Source: Myxococcales bacterium
Lineage (GTDB): Bacteria; Myxococcota_A; Bradymonadia; Bradymonadales; Bradymonadaceae
DNA: 50,573 nucleotides
Direction: 5' to 3'
Assembly (NCBI GenBank): GCA_007120035.1
Contig: SKON01000205.1
Coordinates: 1-50,573 of the forward strand
Under the pieces are notes generated by a model. That model saw only the letters and a program-made list of their open reading frames with translations, was not told the origin of the DNA and did no database searches. Below, in pieces: positions 15,899 to 24,627 of the stretch (positions within the stretch are counted from its first letter, which is position 1; each line of letters opens with the position of its first letter). Both the position numbers and the translations under genes were made by a program.

Positions 15899-18034
15899 TC
15901 ACCGAGCCGTGGCCAGCGACCGCACCCGGGCGTGCTCTCGCCGCGTCTGGAAGACCACCTCGTCGGCGTCACGCTCGGTGGCCCGGCGCTCGTCGTCCGA
16001 TGGCGTGGCCCCCTCAAGGCGCTCTCGCAACGACTTCAGCTTCAGGGGTTTCAAATGCCCCAGGTCATTGAACTCCAGCTCCCTATCGAGGCCCAGATCG
16101 ATCAGAAACCCCTCGCCTTCCCGGCGGAAGAAGGTCCGGGTAAAGCTGTCGTCGACCAGATCGAAGGCACGGTTGAGCCGCTTAAAGTAGAGCTCCAGAT
16201 CCACCTCGTCCCGACCTTTTCGCAACGCCTCGTCGATGGCCAGGGCCACTACCCGACGGCCGTCTCGCTGGACCCCCTCTCGGGCCGACTGAACCGCCAG
16301 ATAACGGACCGTGGTCGCCAGGCAGAGCGTCGCCAGGGCGAAGAGGTAGGTCCCCAGGATAAACAGAGGCCCCAGACTCCACAGGACCATCCCCAGGGTC
16401 TGGGGCATGACCAGGGACGCCCCCTCGAGGGTCATCGGATCGACGAAGAGGAAGAGCCACAGGGCCGTCAAGAAGACGGCCACCGTGCCTCCCACGAGCC
16501 AGTCCGCCGCTCTCAGGTGGATCATCTTCAGGCCCACCAGGTTGACCGGCAGGCCGTCGGCCTCGGGGTGATCCACGCTCTTTCTCAGGCCTCGCAGCCG
16601 ATCCTCCGGCAGGTCCAGATACTCGCAGGTCTCGCCAACGGGGGGATTGGCCTCCAGGGCCCGCTCCCGATCAAAGGTGAAGACCAACTCCCCGTTCTCG
16701 GCCACCTGGATCTCACCACCGAACCGCTGAGCGATCCGGGCGCCCACCTCGGTAGCCTCCGAGAGGTCCAACCCCTCCCAGAGGGCGATCTCCAGGGCTC
16801 GAAAATACTCCCGTTCAAGACCCACCCGGACCAGGATCCGCCCTGTGAGTTGCAGATCCTGAGGCCGTCGATGGACCAGGGACCGCCGCACCGCCCGAAC
16901 CATTCGGGAGACCAGATCGTTGGTGGGTAAGAACCGCTCATACCAACCGGCGTCGTCCACAAGCCGGACCCAATGGGCCGGTCCGTAGGTCTCGGCCTCG
17001 GGATTGCGCATCCGCACCGCTCGATACAGACCACGGCTCCACACAAAGAGGGTGAAGAGGCAAAAGGCGACCAGCAACAGGTAGAAGAGAATAAAGAGGA
17101 CGTGAATTGCCCCGGCTGCGGCTCCGCCTCCACCGCCTCCGCCGCCACCACCACCGCCGCCACCGCCGCCTCCGCCGCGGTCGCTCTTTTTTCGTTGCTC
17201 CTCCAGGTACTCCTCCCGCATCTTCCTGCGTTTGCTGAAGGGCACCGCCGTCGTGGCCATGTACATCGGCGCCGCCGTCACCCGGCCTCGCCAGTCGGTC
17301 CGCTCTTGCTTCACCTTCGTCTTCAGCTTCTTTCGGAGCCCCTTGAATTGGGCCATGGTCAGCTTCAGCCGTCCCTGACGGGGCCGCAGCAGGTACCGGA
17401 TCGCAAGACTCCCCGCCCAGGCCGCCCCCACCACCCCGCCGATCACAGCCAGGCCGAGGAGCCCCAACAAGACGGCGTCCTCCGACACAGCGGTCCCCAG
17501 CAGCAGATCCAGCGTGATCACCGACACCAGGAGGACCATCAACACTGGCCACACTGCCCCAATGTTCACCAGGGCTGCCAGCGTGGTCAGGAGCGTCAGA
17601 AACGAGGCTCCCTCGGCTCGACGCTTCTGAAGTTGTTGGAGATCCACGGCCGAGAAGGTGTGTAGGAGATCCCCGCTCCTCGTGACCTCGAGGTCCACGG
17701 GCGCTTCCTCCCGCATCCGCTCCAGGGCCGCCTCGACCACCGAGAGGGGCTGGTCCAGTTCGCCGGCCAACCGGAGGGCCGAGGCGCTCTCCATGCCCGA
17801 TAAGGCGTATCGTTGCAGGATCGATCGCTCCGCCTCCTGGACGGAGCGCTCCCATCGGTGGCTGGCCGAGCCCTCCCAGGTAGGGCGGGTGACCAGGCCG
17901 GGCATCACCTCCCGGGTTTGCCCCGGAGGGCACCGGCGGATGGCGGCGATCCGCTGGGCCACGCGGTGGGCGAAGACAACCCCGAAGATCAGCGCCCCAA
18001 GACCGATTACAGCGACGGCGATGCCCGTGGTCAT
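15899..18034 (-). CDS. Polytopic membrane protein with 18-glycine tract and duplicated winged-helix-like segments
   Basis: 711 residues, not recognised. Predicted membrane helices are at about 3-22, two to three near 143-215, one near 312-340 (HVLFILFYLLLVAFCLFTLFVW), and three near 525-590. Between them lie cytoplasm-like segments. Two of these appear related: a helical stretch ending SGDLLHTF (about 75-130) and another ending NGELVFTFDRE (about 405-470), each like a winged-helix with its beta-hairpin. Residues 287-304 are eighteen consecutive Gly (17176-17123), encoded by mixed GGN codons, after a Lys/Arg/Glu-rich helix and before a TM helix. It starts 21 bases after the stop of the dynamin-like gene on the same strand, so it is probably the last gene of that operon. 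Function unknown. Confidence 0.85.
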   Translation of the reverse strand: MTTGIAVAVIGLGALIFGVVFAHRVAQRIAAIRRCPPGQTREVMPGLVTRPTWEGSASHRWERSVQEAERSILQRYALSGMESASALRLAGELDQPLSVVEAALERMREEAPVDLEVTRSGDLLHTFSAVDLQQLQKRRAEGASFLTLLTTLAALVNIGAVWPVLMVLLVSVITLDLLLGTAVSEDAVLLGLLGLAVIGGVVGAAWAGSLAIRYLLRPRQGRLKLTMAQFKGLRKKLKTKVKQERTDWRGRVTAAPMYMATTAVPFSKRRKMREEYLEEQRKKSDRGGGGGGGGGGGGGGGGGGAAAGAIHVLFILFYLLLVAFCLFTLFVWSRGLYRAVRMRNPEAETYGPAHWVRLVDDAGWYERFLPTNDLVSRMVRAVRRSLVHRRPQDLQLTGRILVRVGLEREYFRALEIALWEGLDLSEATEVGARIAQRFGGEIQVAENGELVFTFDRERALEANPPVGETCEYLDLPEDRLRGLRKSVDHPEADGLPVNLVGLKMIHLRAADWLVGGTVAVFLTALWLFLFVDPMTLEGASLVMPQTLGMVLWSLGPLFILGTYLFALATLCLATTVRYLAVQSAREGVQRDGRRVVALAIDEALRKGRDEVDLELYFKRLNRAFDLVDDSFTRTFFRREGEGFLIDLGLDRELEFNDLGHLKPLKLKSLRERLEGATPSDDERRATERDADEVVFQTRREHARVRSLATAR

Positions 18035-18055
18035 CTCAAACCCCTTTAGATCCTG

Positions 18056-19798
18056 TTAGATCTTGCCCCGAGCGGCCTGGATGTGGCGACTCAACACCTT
18101 CAGCTCCGCCAGACGCTCGTCGACGCTGGCGATCAGCTCCTGACGGTCGGCGTCGTCCACGGTCTCCCGCTGCACCTGCTCCAGGGCTTCCTCGATCTGC
18201 CCGTAGAGGCGGTCGCCGGCGTGCTCGATGAACTCCTTGAGGCGGTCGCCGTAGTTGTGGATCATCCGCAGCAGCTCTTCCTCGATCAGCTCGCTGGCCT
18301 GGCGGATGGAGGCCACGCCCTCTTCCCGGGCCCGCTCCTTGAGCTTATCGTCGACCCGACCCTTCAAAAAGAAGGCCAGCACCGGGGTCGCCAACGTCAA
18401 GAGGCCTCCCACCAGGGCGTTGGCGAAGAGGAGGATCGACACCCCCAGGGTCCCCAGGGCGAAGACGCTGACATCGTAGCCGATGGTGTCCACGTCGAGG
18501 TCGAGATCCCCGGAGAGCCCCAGCTCCTCCCGGAGAGTCCCGACGACCTCTTGGAGGCTTGCGTTGGTGATCTCGATGATCTCCTCGGCCAGATCCTCCA
18601 GGCTGAAGGCGATGTCACGACCTTCCCGCTCGATCCACTCCTTGAAGGTGTCCCGGATCCAGTCAGCCAGGTACCGCTTGACGTCCTTGGCGTCGGCCCG
18701 CTCGATCTGGACGGGCAGAGCCTCCACGAAGTTCTCGGTGAACACACGCAGGTTGTGCCGGGCCGTGGCAGCGATGCCCCCGACCCCCTCGTCGACGCGG
18801 TCCAGGTTCTGGGTGATCAGCCGCCGGGACTCCCGGAGCTTCTCGTGGACCGCCTGGATCCGCCGCTTCAGATCGGCCTGCTCCAGGCGGTAGCCCTGAC
18901 GCTTGATCGCCAGGTTCTGCTCGATCAGTGCCGCGATCCGCAGGGCCCCGCCAAGAGCGCTGTCCAACACGAGGCTCTCCTTCTGCTCCCGCATGAACTG
19001 GCGGACGTACTCTCGAAAAGCCAGAAACTCGTCGGGGGGCTCTTCGCCTTTCAGCTGAGCCGTCAGGGCGTCCCGGGCCGAAAACGCGAAGAGTTCCACG
19101 GGCCCGATCAACGTCTCCAGCCGCTGCCGCGCGTAGGCTTCCACCTCCCGGGCGTCTTCCTCCCCAAGGGCGTCGACCTTACCCAGAACAAAGAGAATTC
19201 GGTCCCGGTTGGCCTTCAGGAGCCGATCCCGAATGAAGTGGATCTCGCTCTTCTTCAACACCTGGGTGGCGTCCAACACGTAGAGGATCACGTCGGCCCG
19301 CGGCAGATATCCGTAGGTGATCTCCACCTTCTGACGAGAGATATCGTTCACCCCGGGAGTGTCTACCAGAACCAGACCCTGCTCCAGGAAGTCGTTGGGA
19401 TACGCCAGCTCCACGAACTCCGGGTCATCGCCGTCATCGGCGCTGTCTTTGATCGCCGCCCCCAGGTCCTCGATGTCCAGGGGCTTAAAATCCCCCTGGC
19501 GAGGGAGCTTCATCCGAGCCGACTTCTCCTCCCCATGCACCAGGTGGGTGATCTGAGCCGTTGTGGGGGTGATCCCCATGGGCAGCACCTCTTCGCCCAA
19601 CAGGGCGTTGATCACCGTGGACTTGCCGTGGTTGAACTCCCCCAGGACCACCAGCGTCAGGGTCCCGCTCTCCAGCGCCGGTAGACGCTCCTCCTCGACC
19701 TCTCGACGCAGGGAGTGGAGGCCACTGCGCTCGGCCATCTCGGCGAGCTCGACGTAGAAATCGGCGACGTGGCTGCGTTCCAGCTTCGATTCACTCAT
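18056..19798 (-). CDS. Dynamin-like GTPase
   Basis: 580 residues. A membrane-associated large GTPase. G1 is GEFNHGKST (53-61), G2 Thr lies in GITPTTAQIT (75-84), G3 is DTPG (146-149), and G4 is LGKVD (205-209). A long helical middle (coiled-coil stalk) follows, then a hydrophobic hairpin (VFALGTLGVSILLFANALVGGLLTLATPVLAFFLKG, about 455-495), the expected membrane paddle, and a C-terminal helical tail. This architecture fits bacterial dynamin-like proteins, which bend, fuse or protect membranes. Start at ATG 19798 with AAGG about 9 bases upstream; an in-frame upstream start at 19948 would add 50 low-complexity residues and is rejected. Its neighbours are an M48-like peptidase upstream and a Gly-tract membrane protein 21 bases downstream. 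Confidence 0.92.
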   Translation of the reverse strand: MSESKLERSHVADFYVELAEMAERSGLHSLRREVEEERLPALESGTLTLVVLGEFNHGKSTVINALLGEEVLPMGITPTTAQITHLVHGEEKSARMKLPRQGDFKPLDIEDLGAAIKDSADDGDDPEFVELAYPNDFLEQGLVLVDTPGVNDISRQKVEITYGYLPRADVILYVLDATQVLKKSEIHFIRDRLLKANRDRILFVLGKVDALGEEDAREVEAYARQRLETLIGPVELFAFSARDALTAQLKGEEPPDEFLAFREYVRQFMREQKESLVLDSALGGALRIAALIEQNLAIKRQGYRLEQADLKRRIQAVHEKLRESRRLITQNLDRVDEGVGGIAATARHNLRVFTENFVEALPVQIERADAKDVKRYLADWIRDTFKEWIEREGRDIAFSLEDLAEEIIEITNASLQEVVGTLREELGLSGDLDLDVDTIGYDVSVFALGTLGVSILLFANALVGGLLTLATPVLAFFLKGRVDDKLKERAREEGVASIRQASELIEEELLRMIHNYGDRLKEFIEHAGDRLYGQIEEALEQVQRETVDDADRQELIASVDERLAELKVLSRHIQAARGKI

Positions 19799-19961
19799 CA
19801 GGGGATCCCTTGGAAAGCGGGAGAGCGGTAACCGAATGCCCGGGTCCCTCGCCCGGGGATCCGCCCTCATTGGGGGCGGCCGGGAAAGGCAGCGACGGGT
19901 CGGGATCCTCGGGCTCATGAGCCTGGTCCACGCCCGTCGGGCCGTCACCTGGTCTCTTCAT
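19791..19961 (-). CDS. Possible small Pro/Gly/Glu-rich ORF overlapping the GTPase start
   Basis: 56 residues, starting ATG AAG AGA at 19961 and ending in SPDE with a TGA that overlaps the GTPase ATG by 8 bases. It is acidic and Pro/Gly-rich (HEPEDPDPSLPFPAAPNE) with no hydrophobic segment. No clear ribosome site. Two other frames over the same bases are also open, so this may be chance. If translated, it would couple to the GTPase. Function unknown. Confidence 0.22.
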   Translation of the reverse strand: MKRPGDGPTGVDQAHEPEDPDPSLPFPAAPNEGGSPGEGPGHSVTALPLSKGSPDE

Positions 19962-20139
19962 CGAGGACCGGAGTCAGGTCGCCGGCGAACCGGCGATTGA
20001 ACTCTTCCTCGGGAAATAGACCGGCGATTCCCGACACGCAGCACAGGTAAGATCCGAGACACCCCTTCTGACCCGACCTCCTCCACCAGGGATCGCCGCC
20101 GACGGGGATCTCCAACAGACGAGGGGCCCTTGTGGGCAT
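19945..20139 (-). CDS. Possible small Cys-containing ORF after the M48 gene
   Basis: 64 residues. Its ATG directly follows the stop of the M48-like gene (TGAATG), so it could be translated by reinitiation. It has CLGSYLCC and an acidic end (LTPVLDEETR). The ribosome site is weak and overlapping frames are open in this 340-base gap between the peptidase and the GTPase genes, so it is uncertain. Function unknown. Confidence 0.28.
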   Translation of the reverse strand: MPTRAPRLLEIPVGGDPWWRRSGQKGCLGSYLCCVSGIAGLFPEEEFNRRFAGDLTPVLDEETR

Positions 20140-21030
20140 TCACAGAACTTGTATGACCTTCTCGACTTCTCTGTCAACTTCGTCCAGGGGGCGGCCCCCG
20201 GGTTCCCCAATCAACTCGCGGTAGTAGCTGCTCTCGGCGAAGAGCTTCAGAGCCTGCACTCGTTTGGGCAGGTAGGGGTGGGAGGCGAAGTACTCCTGGA
20301 ACCGGCCCCATCCCTCTTTGATGTCACCGAGCTGCTCGAGGTACTCGTCGAGGTCGATCTCGTCGAAGAGCTTCTTGCTCCCCAGGGCCAGCTTCATGAT
20401 CGCCCGCAGCGAGGCTTCCTCGCTTCGGCAGCAGATCATGCCCGCCCGGTCGCAGGTGATCTCCCCCCGGCGGCTCCAACTATTCAGGGCCACCCGGGCA
20501 GGGACCACGGCCCACTTCACGAAAGTGATCACCCCCTGGGCCAAGAAATTCGCCGCCGTGTGATAGACCACGTGGTTGTTCTGGATGTGGCCGCACTCAT
20601 GGCCGATCACGAACTTCAACTCTTCGTCATCGAACCGATCCACCAGGGCGGAGTTGATCACGATGAACGCCTCGTCGTCGGTCCCGTAGGTCCCGGCGTT
20701 CAGGCTGGAGAGGTTCTGGGAGATGTAGACCGTGGGCATGGCGATATCCAGGGTCCGGGCACACTCCACCACCAGCTCATGGAGGTGCGGGAACTGCCGC
20801 CGGCTGACCTTGACGCTCTTGCCCAAGAGCTCGTTTTTCTGGATCGCTTTCCAGAACCGGACCGTGGCCTCCACGACCACCCGCACCGGCCGCGCCCGAT
20901 CGAGGCGCCGCAGCACACGGAGATCGCCGGCGAAGGCGTACTCCCCGAATCCCGTCTTCTCTTCGCGGCCGCTCTCCGGGGCCTTCTGGCGGTTGATATA
21001 ATGGAGGAAGTCGAAGTCCTGTACCGTCAT
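20140..21030 (-). CDS. M48-family zinc metallopeptidase
   Basis: 296 residues. The catalytic motif GHECGHI (H144, E145, H148) and the downstream RRGEITCDRAG (E190 as third zinc ligand, D194) are the M48/Ste24-HtpX pattern. The surrounding helix EELKFVIGHECGHIQNNHV is typical. Unlike HtpX it has no strong N-terminal membrane anchors; one moderately hydrophobic segment (FLAQGVITFVKWAVV) follows the motif. The region before is alpha-helical and includes MPTVYISQNLSSLNAGTYG, the substrate-cleft strand of the family. ATG at 21030 has CAGGAG 7 bases upstream. It begins 19 bases after the FHA gene's stop and precedes the dynamin-like gene: a probable operon. Likely role is proteolysis in a membrane-linked pathway; substrate unknown. 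Confidence 0.88.
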   Translation of the reverse strand: MTVQDFDFLHYINRQKAPESGREEKTGFGEYAFAGDLRVLRRLDRARPVRVVVEATVRFWKAIQKNELLGKSVKVSRRQFPHLHELVVECARTLDIAMPTVYISQNLSSLNAGTYGTDDEAFIVINSALVDRFDDEELKFVIGHECGHIQNNHVVYHTAANFLAQGVITFVKWAVVPARVALNSWSRRGEITCDRAGMICCRSEEASLRAIMKLALGSKKLFDEIDLDEYLEQLGDIKEGWGRFQEYFASHPYLPKRVQALKLFAESSYYRELIGEPGGRPLDEVDREVEKVIQVL

Positions 21031-21049
21031 GGAGGCTCCTGATGGAAAT

Positions 21050-22669
21050 TTAGCCTTCGCCCATGAGCTCCAGCATGGCGCTCAGGGTTTCCCGGGGCCG
21101 GGCGTCCCGGATGGCTGATTGTAAGCGCACTCGATCCACCGTCGACAGGCCGCCCAGATCGGTGCGCTCGATGGCGTCCACCAGGCGATCCAGGGTCCGG
21201 GCGTGATCGGCCAGGGTCTTCAACACCGCCGCGTCAGCGCCGCCTCCCTCACCGCCGTTGGCCTCGAGCTCGGCGACCCGAGCCTGCAACGCCTCAATCT
21301 GATCAGCGCCGGCGTCCCGGGCCCGCTTCTTCTCCAGCTTCAGCCGTTGCTTCAGCCCTTCGATCTCGCTCTTCATGTCGGCGTTCTCACTGGACACCAC
21401 CTCCAGCTCTTCCTGAAGGGCCGCCGCATTCGTCGCGGCCTCAGCCAGGGGCTCGAGCTCGTCGAGGCGAGCCTCGTACTCCGAGACCAGGGTCTGCAGG
21501 GACTTGGCGGCGTCCGTCTCGTGGGTGAGATCTTCCTGGAGGCTCTGGATCTTCTGATTGAGCTCTCCGATGAGCTTCTCTTGATTCTCGGCGGCCCGAC
21601 GCAGGCTCTCGACCTCGTCGGAGGGCCCGCCCCCCCCAGCATCCCGAAGCTCGGCCTGGACCCTCTCGAGTTCTTGCTCCAGGACCTCGATGTCCCGGTC
21701 TTTGGCCTGGATCTCCCGATCCATTGCCTGGCGGAGATCGTCGATCTTGGCGGTGGCCTCTTCCAGGCGACGCTCGGCCTCCATCGCCCGCTCCCGCTCC
21801 ATCTCCACGTCCAGGGAGGTCTCCTGGGTCATGCGGAGCTCGTCGACCAGGCGGTCCTTTTCCCGGCGCGACGCCTCGAGCTCCATGGACAGGCGCTCCA
21901 AGTCGGGGCCTTCCCCGGGAGCAACCGCCCCCCCGCTCTCCAGACGAGCCCGCAGCTCGTCGAGCTCTTGGGCCTGGCGAGCGGCGAGCTCTTCGATGGC
22001 TTTCTTTTCGTCCTTGATGCGCTGGAGGTCTTCCGATGGCGCCCCCTCGGAGTAATCCTGAGGCGGTCCGAAGACATCCTGCTGGGAGGCGAAGGAGTCG
22101 TCGCCGAACCCGACGCCCACCGGGCCCGGGGTCGGGGTGGCTCCGAAGGAGGGGTCATACCCTTCCGGGACCGAGCCTGCTCCGATGGGGTGGCCGAAGC
22201 TGGCCGACCGGGGCCGCTGATTGAACCCGACGCCGCTGACGCCGGGCTGCACCGGATCGCCGAAGTCGTGGGTAGCCCTCTGGGGACCGTAGCCGTCCTG
22301 CTGGTGCTGTCCGTAGTCCACCTGGGCGTGGAAATCCTGGGGCCCCACGCTGGTGGAGGCGTCGTCCTCGTAGAACCGGAGAATGAAGTCCCCGCACCAC
22401 ACCTCGTCGGTGTGGCTCAAGGGCTCGGGCTTGACCACGGGCTTCCGCTCGTCGTTGACGATCAGATAGGTGCCGTTGGAGCTGTTCAGGTCCACGACCT
22501 GATAGTTCCCATTGTTGTAATGGAACTCGGCGTGACGTCGGGACACGGACTTGCGATTCGAACGAATCGTGCAGTCCGTGGCTCGACCGATGGTCACCAG
22601 TGGGGAGTCGGGTCCCAGGGGCACCGACATCTCTTGCCCCGATGGGTCCGTGTACACAAGGATCGCCAC
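21050..22669 (-). CDS. FHA-domain coiled-coil protein
   Basis: 539 residues. An N-terminal FHA domain (about 1-105) has the phosphothreonine-binding signatures: IGR (27-29), SRRH (43-46) and NSSNG (62-66). Next is a flexible Gly/Pro/Gln-rich linker (about 110-205), then a long coiled coil (about 210-470, Glu/Leu/Arg heptads) and a short C-terminal domain (LKTLADHARTLDRLVDAIERTDLGGL). It probably reads Ser/Thr phosphorylation and scaffolds the products of the operon. The GTG start at 22669 was chosen because GGAGGAG lies 8 bases upstream. A candidate promoter is at 22755-22726. It is the first gene of the putative FHA-M48-dynamin-membrane protein operon. No Ser/Thr kinase gene is in the window. 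Confidence 0.9.
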   Translation of the reverse strand: MAILVYTDPSGQEMSVPLGPDSPLVTIGRATDCTIRSNRKSVSRRHAEFHYNNGNYQVVDLNSSNGTYLIVNDERKPVVKPEPLSHTDEVWCGDFILRFYEDDASTSVGPQDFHAQVDYGQHQQDGYGPQRATHDFGDPVQPGVSGVGFNQRPRSASFGHPIGAGSVPEGYDPSFGATPTPGPVGVGFGDDSFASQQDVFGPPQDYSEGAPSEDLQRIKDEKKAIEELAARQAQELDELRARLESGGAVAPGEGPDLERLSMELEASRREKDRLVDELRMTQETSLDVEMERERAMEAERRLEEATAKIDDLRQAMDREIQAKDRDIEVLEQELERVQAELRDAGGGGPSDEVESLRRAAENQEKLIGELNQKIQSLQEDLTHETDAAKSLQTLVSEYEARLDELEPLAEAATNAAALQEELEVVSSENADMKSEIEGLKQRLKLEKKRARDAGADQIEALQARVAELEANGGEGGGADAAVLKTLADHARTLDRLVDAIERTDLGGLSTVDRVRLQSAIRDARPRETLSAMLELMGEG

Positions 22670-22725
22670 GGGTTATACTCCTCCGCCTGTAGAATGAGAA
22701 ATCGCGGCAGCCGTACTTCAGGGCC

Positions 22726-22755
22726 ATGATACGCCCGGTCGGGGGGGCTGCGCAA
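22726..22755 (-). promoter_or_regulatory. Candidate promoter of the FHA operon
   Basis: On the minus strand TTGCGC (22755-22750) is separated by 18 bases from TATCAT (22731-22726), a good -10 match and a fair -35. It would start transcription about 50 bases before the GTG. On the plus strand two GGCACAA repeats (22782-22788, 22793-22799) lie nearby. Confidence 0.35.
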
Positions 22756-22899
22756 CCCCGGGTCTTGACCGCTCCCAGGGCGGCACAATTCCGGCACAAA
22801 ACCGCACCCACTTCGCCACATCACGGTCATCACCGCGCCACCCCGGGGGTGCACCATCCTCTCATGAATAGCGACGCTCACATCATAGAGGAGAGGACG

Positions 22900-24573
22900 A
22901 TGAAAAAGGTGCAAGGATTGGTGCGAGGATTCCCCCTGGAGCTCGCCCTCGGGGCGGTGACGGCGATTCACTTCTCCTCGATCTACGCCACGATGGGCGA
23001 CGAGGGGCGGTTCATCACCTACCTGGCGGTCACGATCGTGGTGTGGCTGGCGGTCTTCGCCTCGTCGATGTTGAGCCGCCTGGGATTGATCTCCGGCGTG
23101 GTTCGAGTCCTGCTGAGCACGGGCGCCGTGGCGGCGGGGATCGTGGTGGCCCAGGGGTTCTTCGACCCCGATCTGATTACCCACCGGTGGACCTGGGGGC
23201 TCTTCGTCGTGGCCGGGGTGGCGGCGGTGTCCCTGGTACCCATGCTCCCGACGGGCAGCCCCGGGGAGCGAGAGGCCCGGTTCCTGCGGATCAACCTCCG
23301 GCTCCTCACCCGCCTCGTCGTCGCGGGGCTCTTCGCGACTGCGACGATGTTGGGCCTCACCATGGCGGTGTGGGCCATCGTCGAACTCTTCGGCGCCACG
23401 GGCCTTCTCGACGCCCTCCCTCACCTCGGCGCCTGGATCGTCGCTGTGTTGATGCCCTTGGTCTTCCTCGTGGGCCTTGGTGAGTCCCTGGATGAGGACG
23501 CCCCGCTGCCGGAGCCGATCCTCCTGTGGGGGGCCCGGGTAGGTACCTGGCTCTTCCTCCCCCTGGGAGTCCTCTTCCTGGTGATCGCCTGTGTCTGGGG
23601 CATCCACATCGCCCTGGGGTACGAGGCCACCTCAAACGCCATCTCGCCGGTGATCCTGGCGACGGGAGCGCTCCTCTTCGGGGGCCTCTTCGTGGTGGCC
23701 CCCCATCGCGGTCGGGAGGACTTCGCGCTCCTGGCGAAGGTCTACCAGCTCCTGCCGGTGGCCCTCCTCCTGGTGCTTCCCCTGGCGGCCTGGGCCGTAT
23801 TGGAGCGGGTCGATCAGTACGGATGGACGGAGTTTCGGTACCTCCGGTTGGTGGCCATCACCGGGCTCGGGTTGATCTCTACTTACGGCGCCGTGACGGG
23901 CCTGCGGCGGCGAGCGATGCGGCTCTCCTCGATCCCGGCGGTGGTGTTCATCGCGGCGATCCTGTCCGCCATGGGGCCCTGGAGCGCCTCCGAGGTGGCC
24001 AAGGCGAGCCAGCTGGAGCGGTTGCGCGCCCTGGAAGTGGCCGAGAGCTTTGAGAAAGAGTGGGTGGGGTACTACCTCCTGGTGCACCACGGCGAAGAGG
24101 TCCTGCGAGAGTATTCCGGCGGCCTCCAGGGAGAGGAGTTTGACGCGTTTCTCCGAGAGTTCGCCGGGTACCGGCGACACGACAAGACCGCCTACTACAA
24201 CCTGGAGGCCCCCTCGGAGCTGGCCATCCCCTATCCCGGCGTGCTCTTGAGCGTCCACGTCTACGAAGTAGACTTCGGGTTCCGGCTGGGGAGGAGAGGG
24301 CACGAGATCCGAGGACATATCAAGGATAACACCTTCCACGTCACGGGCACCCCGGAGCCCCTCCGGGCTCCTCTCGACACCCTGGTGGCCACTCCAGAAT
24401 CGCGGGAGTGGTCCTTCCCGGTGAGGGATCATCGATTCGACGAAGAAGTGGGGCGCCTCTTCGTCTCTCACGCCGGGGTGATTCGGAGAGAAGGAGAGGA
24501 GCCGGAGTTACGGAGCGTCACAGGGCACCTCCTGTTGAAGAACGACGTGGTGCGGGAGTTTCGGGAAGACTGA
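22900..24573 (+). CDS. DUF4153-type polytopic membrane protein
   Basis: 557 residues. About eleven membrane helices occupy the N-terminal 370 residues. The segment VYQLLPVALLLVLPLAAWAVLERVDQYGWTEFRYLRL matches the conserved core of DUF4153 proteins (by-eye assignment). The C-terminal 180 residues are soluble and mixed alpha/beta, containing YYLLVHHGEEVL and a strand-rich end; these are not recognised. Start at ATG 22900, chosen for the GAGGAGAGG ribosome site 3-11 bases upstream; an upstream frame extension from 22726 is low-complexity and overlaps the divergent promoter. It is divergent from the FHA operon and followed 54 bases later by a two-TM protein gene on the same strand. Function of the family is unknown. 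Confidence 0.85.
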   Translation: MKKVQGLVRGFPLELALGAVTAIHFSSIYATMGDEGRFITYLAVTIVVWLAVFASSMLSRLGLISGVVRVLLSTGAVAAGIVVAQGFFDPDLITHRWTWGLFVVAGVAAVSLVPMLPTGSPGEREARFLRINLRLLTRLVVAGLFATATMLGLTMAVWAIVELFGATGLLDALPHLGAWIVAVLMPLVFLVGLGESLDEDAPLPEPILLWGARVGTWLFLPLGVLFLVIACVWGIHIALGYEATSNAISPVILATGALLFGGLFVVAPHRGREDFALLAKVYQLLPVALLLVLPLAAWAVLERVDQYGWTEFRYLRLVAITGLGLISTYGAVTGLRRRAMRLSSIPAVVFIAAILSAMGPWSASEVAKASQLERLRALEVAESFEKEWVGYYLLVHHGEEVLREYSGGLQGEEFDAFLREFAGYRRHDKTAYYNLEAPSELAIPYPGVLLSVHVYEVDFGFRLGRRGHEIRGHIKDNTFHVTGTPEPLRAPLDTLVATPESREWSFPVRDHRFDEEVGRLFVSHAGVIRREGEEPELRSVTGHLLLKNDVVREFRED

Positions 24574-24627
24574 GGGGCGCCCCCCGTGTTATCTTCTGCG
24601 GAACCTTCGAGACCCTACAGGTGTGGG

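Noticed and set aside
22726..22899. N-terminal extension of the DUF4153 protein
   Set aside because: Low-complexity His/Pro-rich sequence without a ribosome site, overlapping the divergent promoter; ATG 22900 has GAGGAGAGG.
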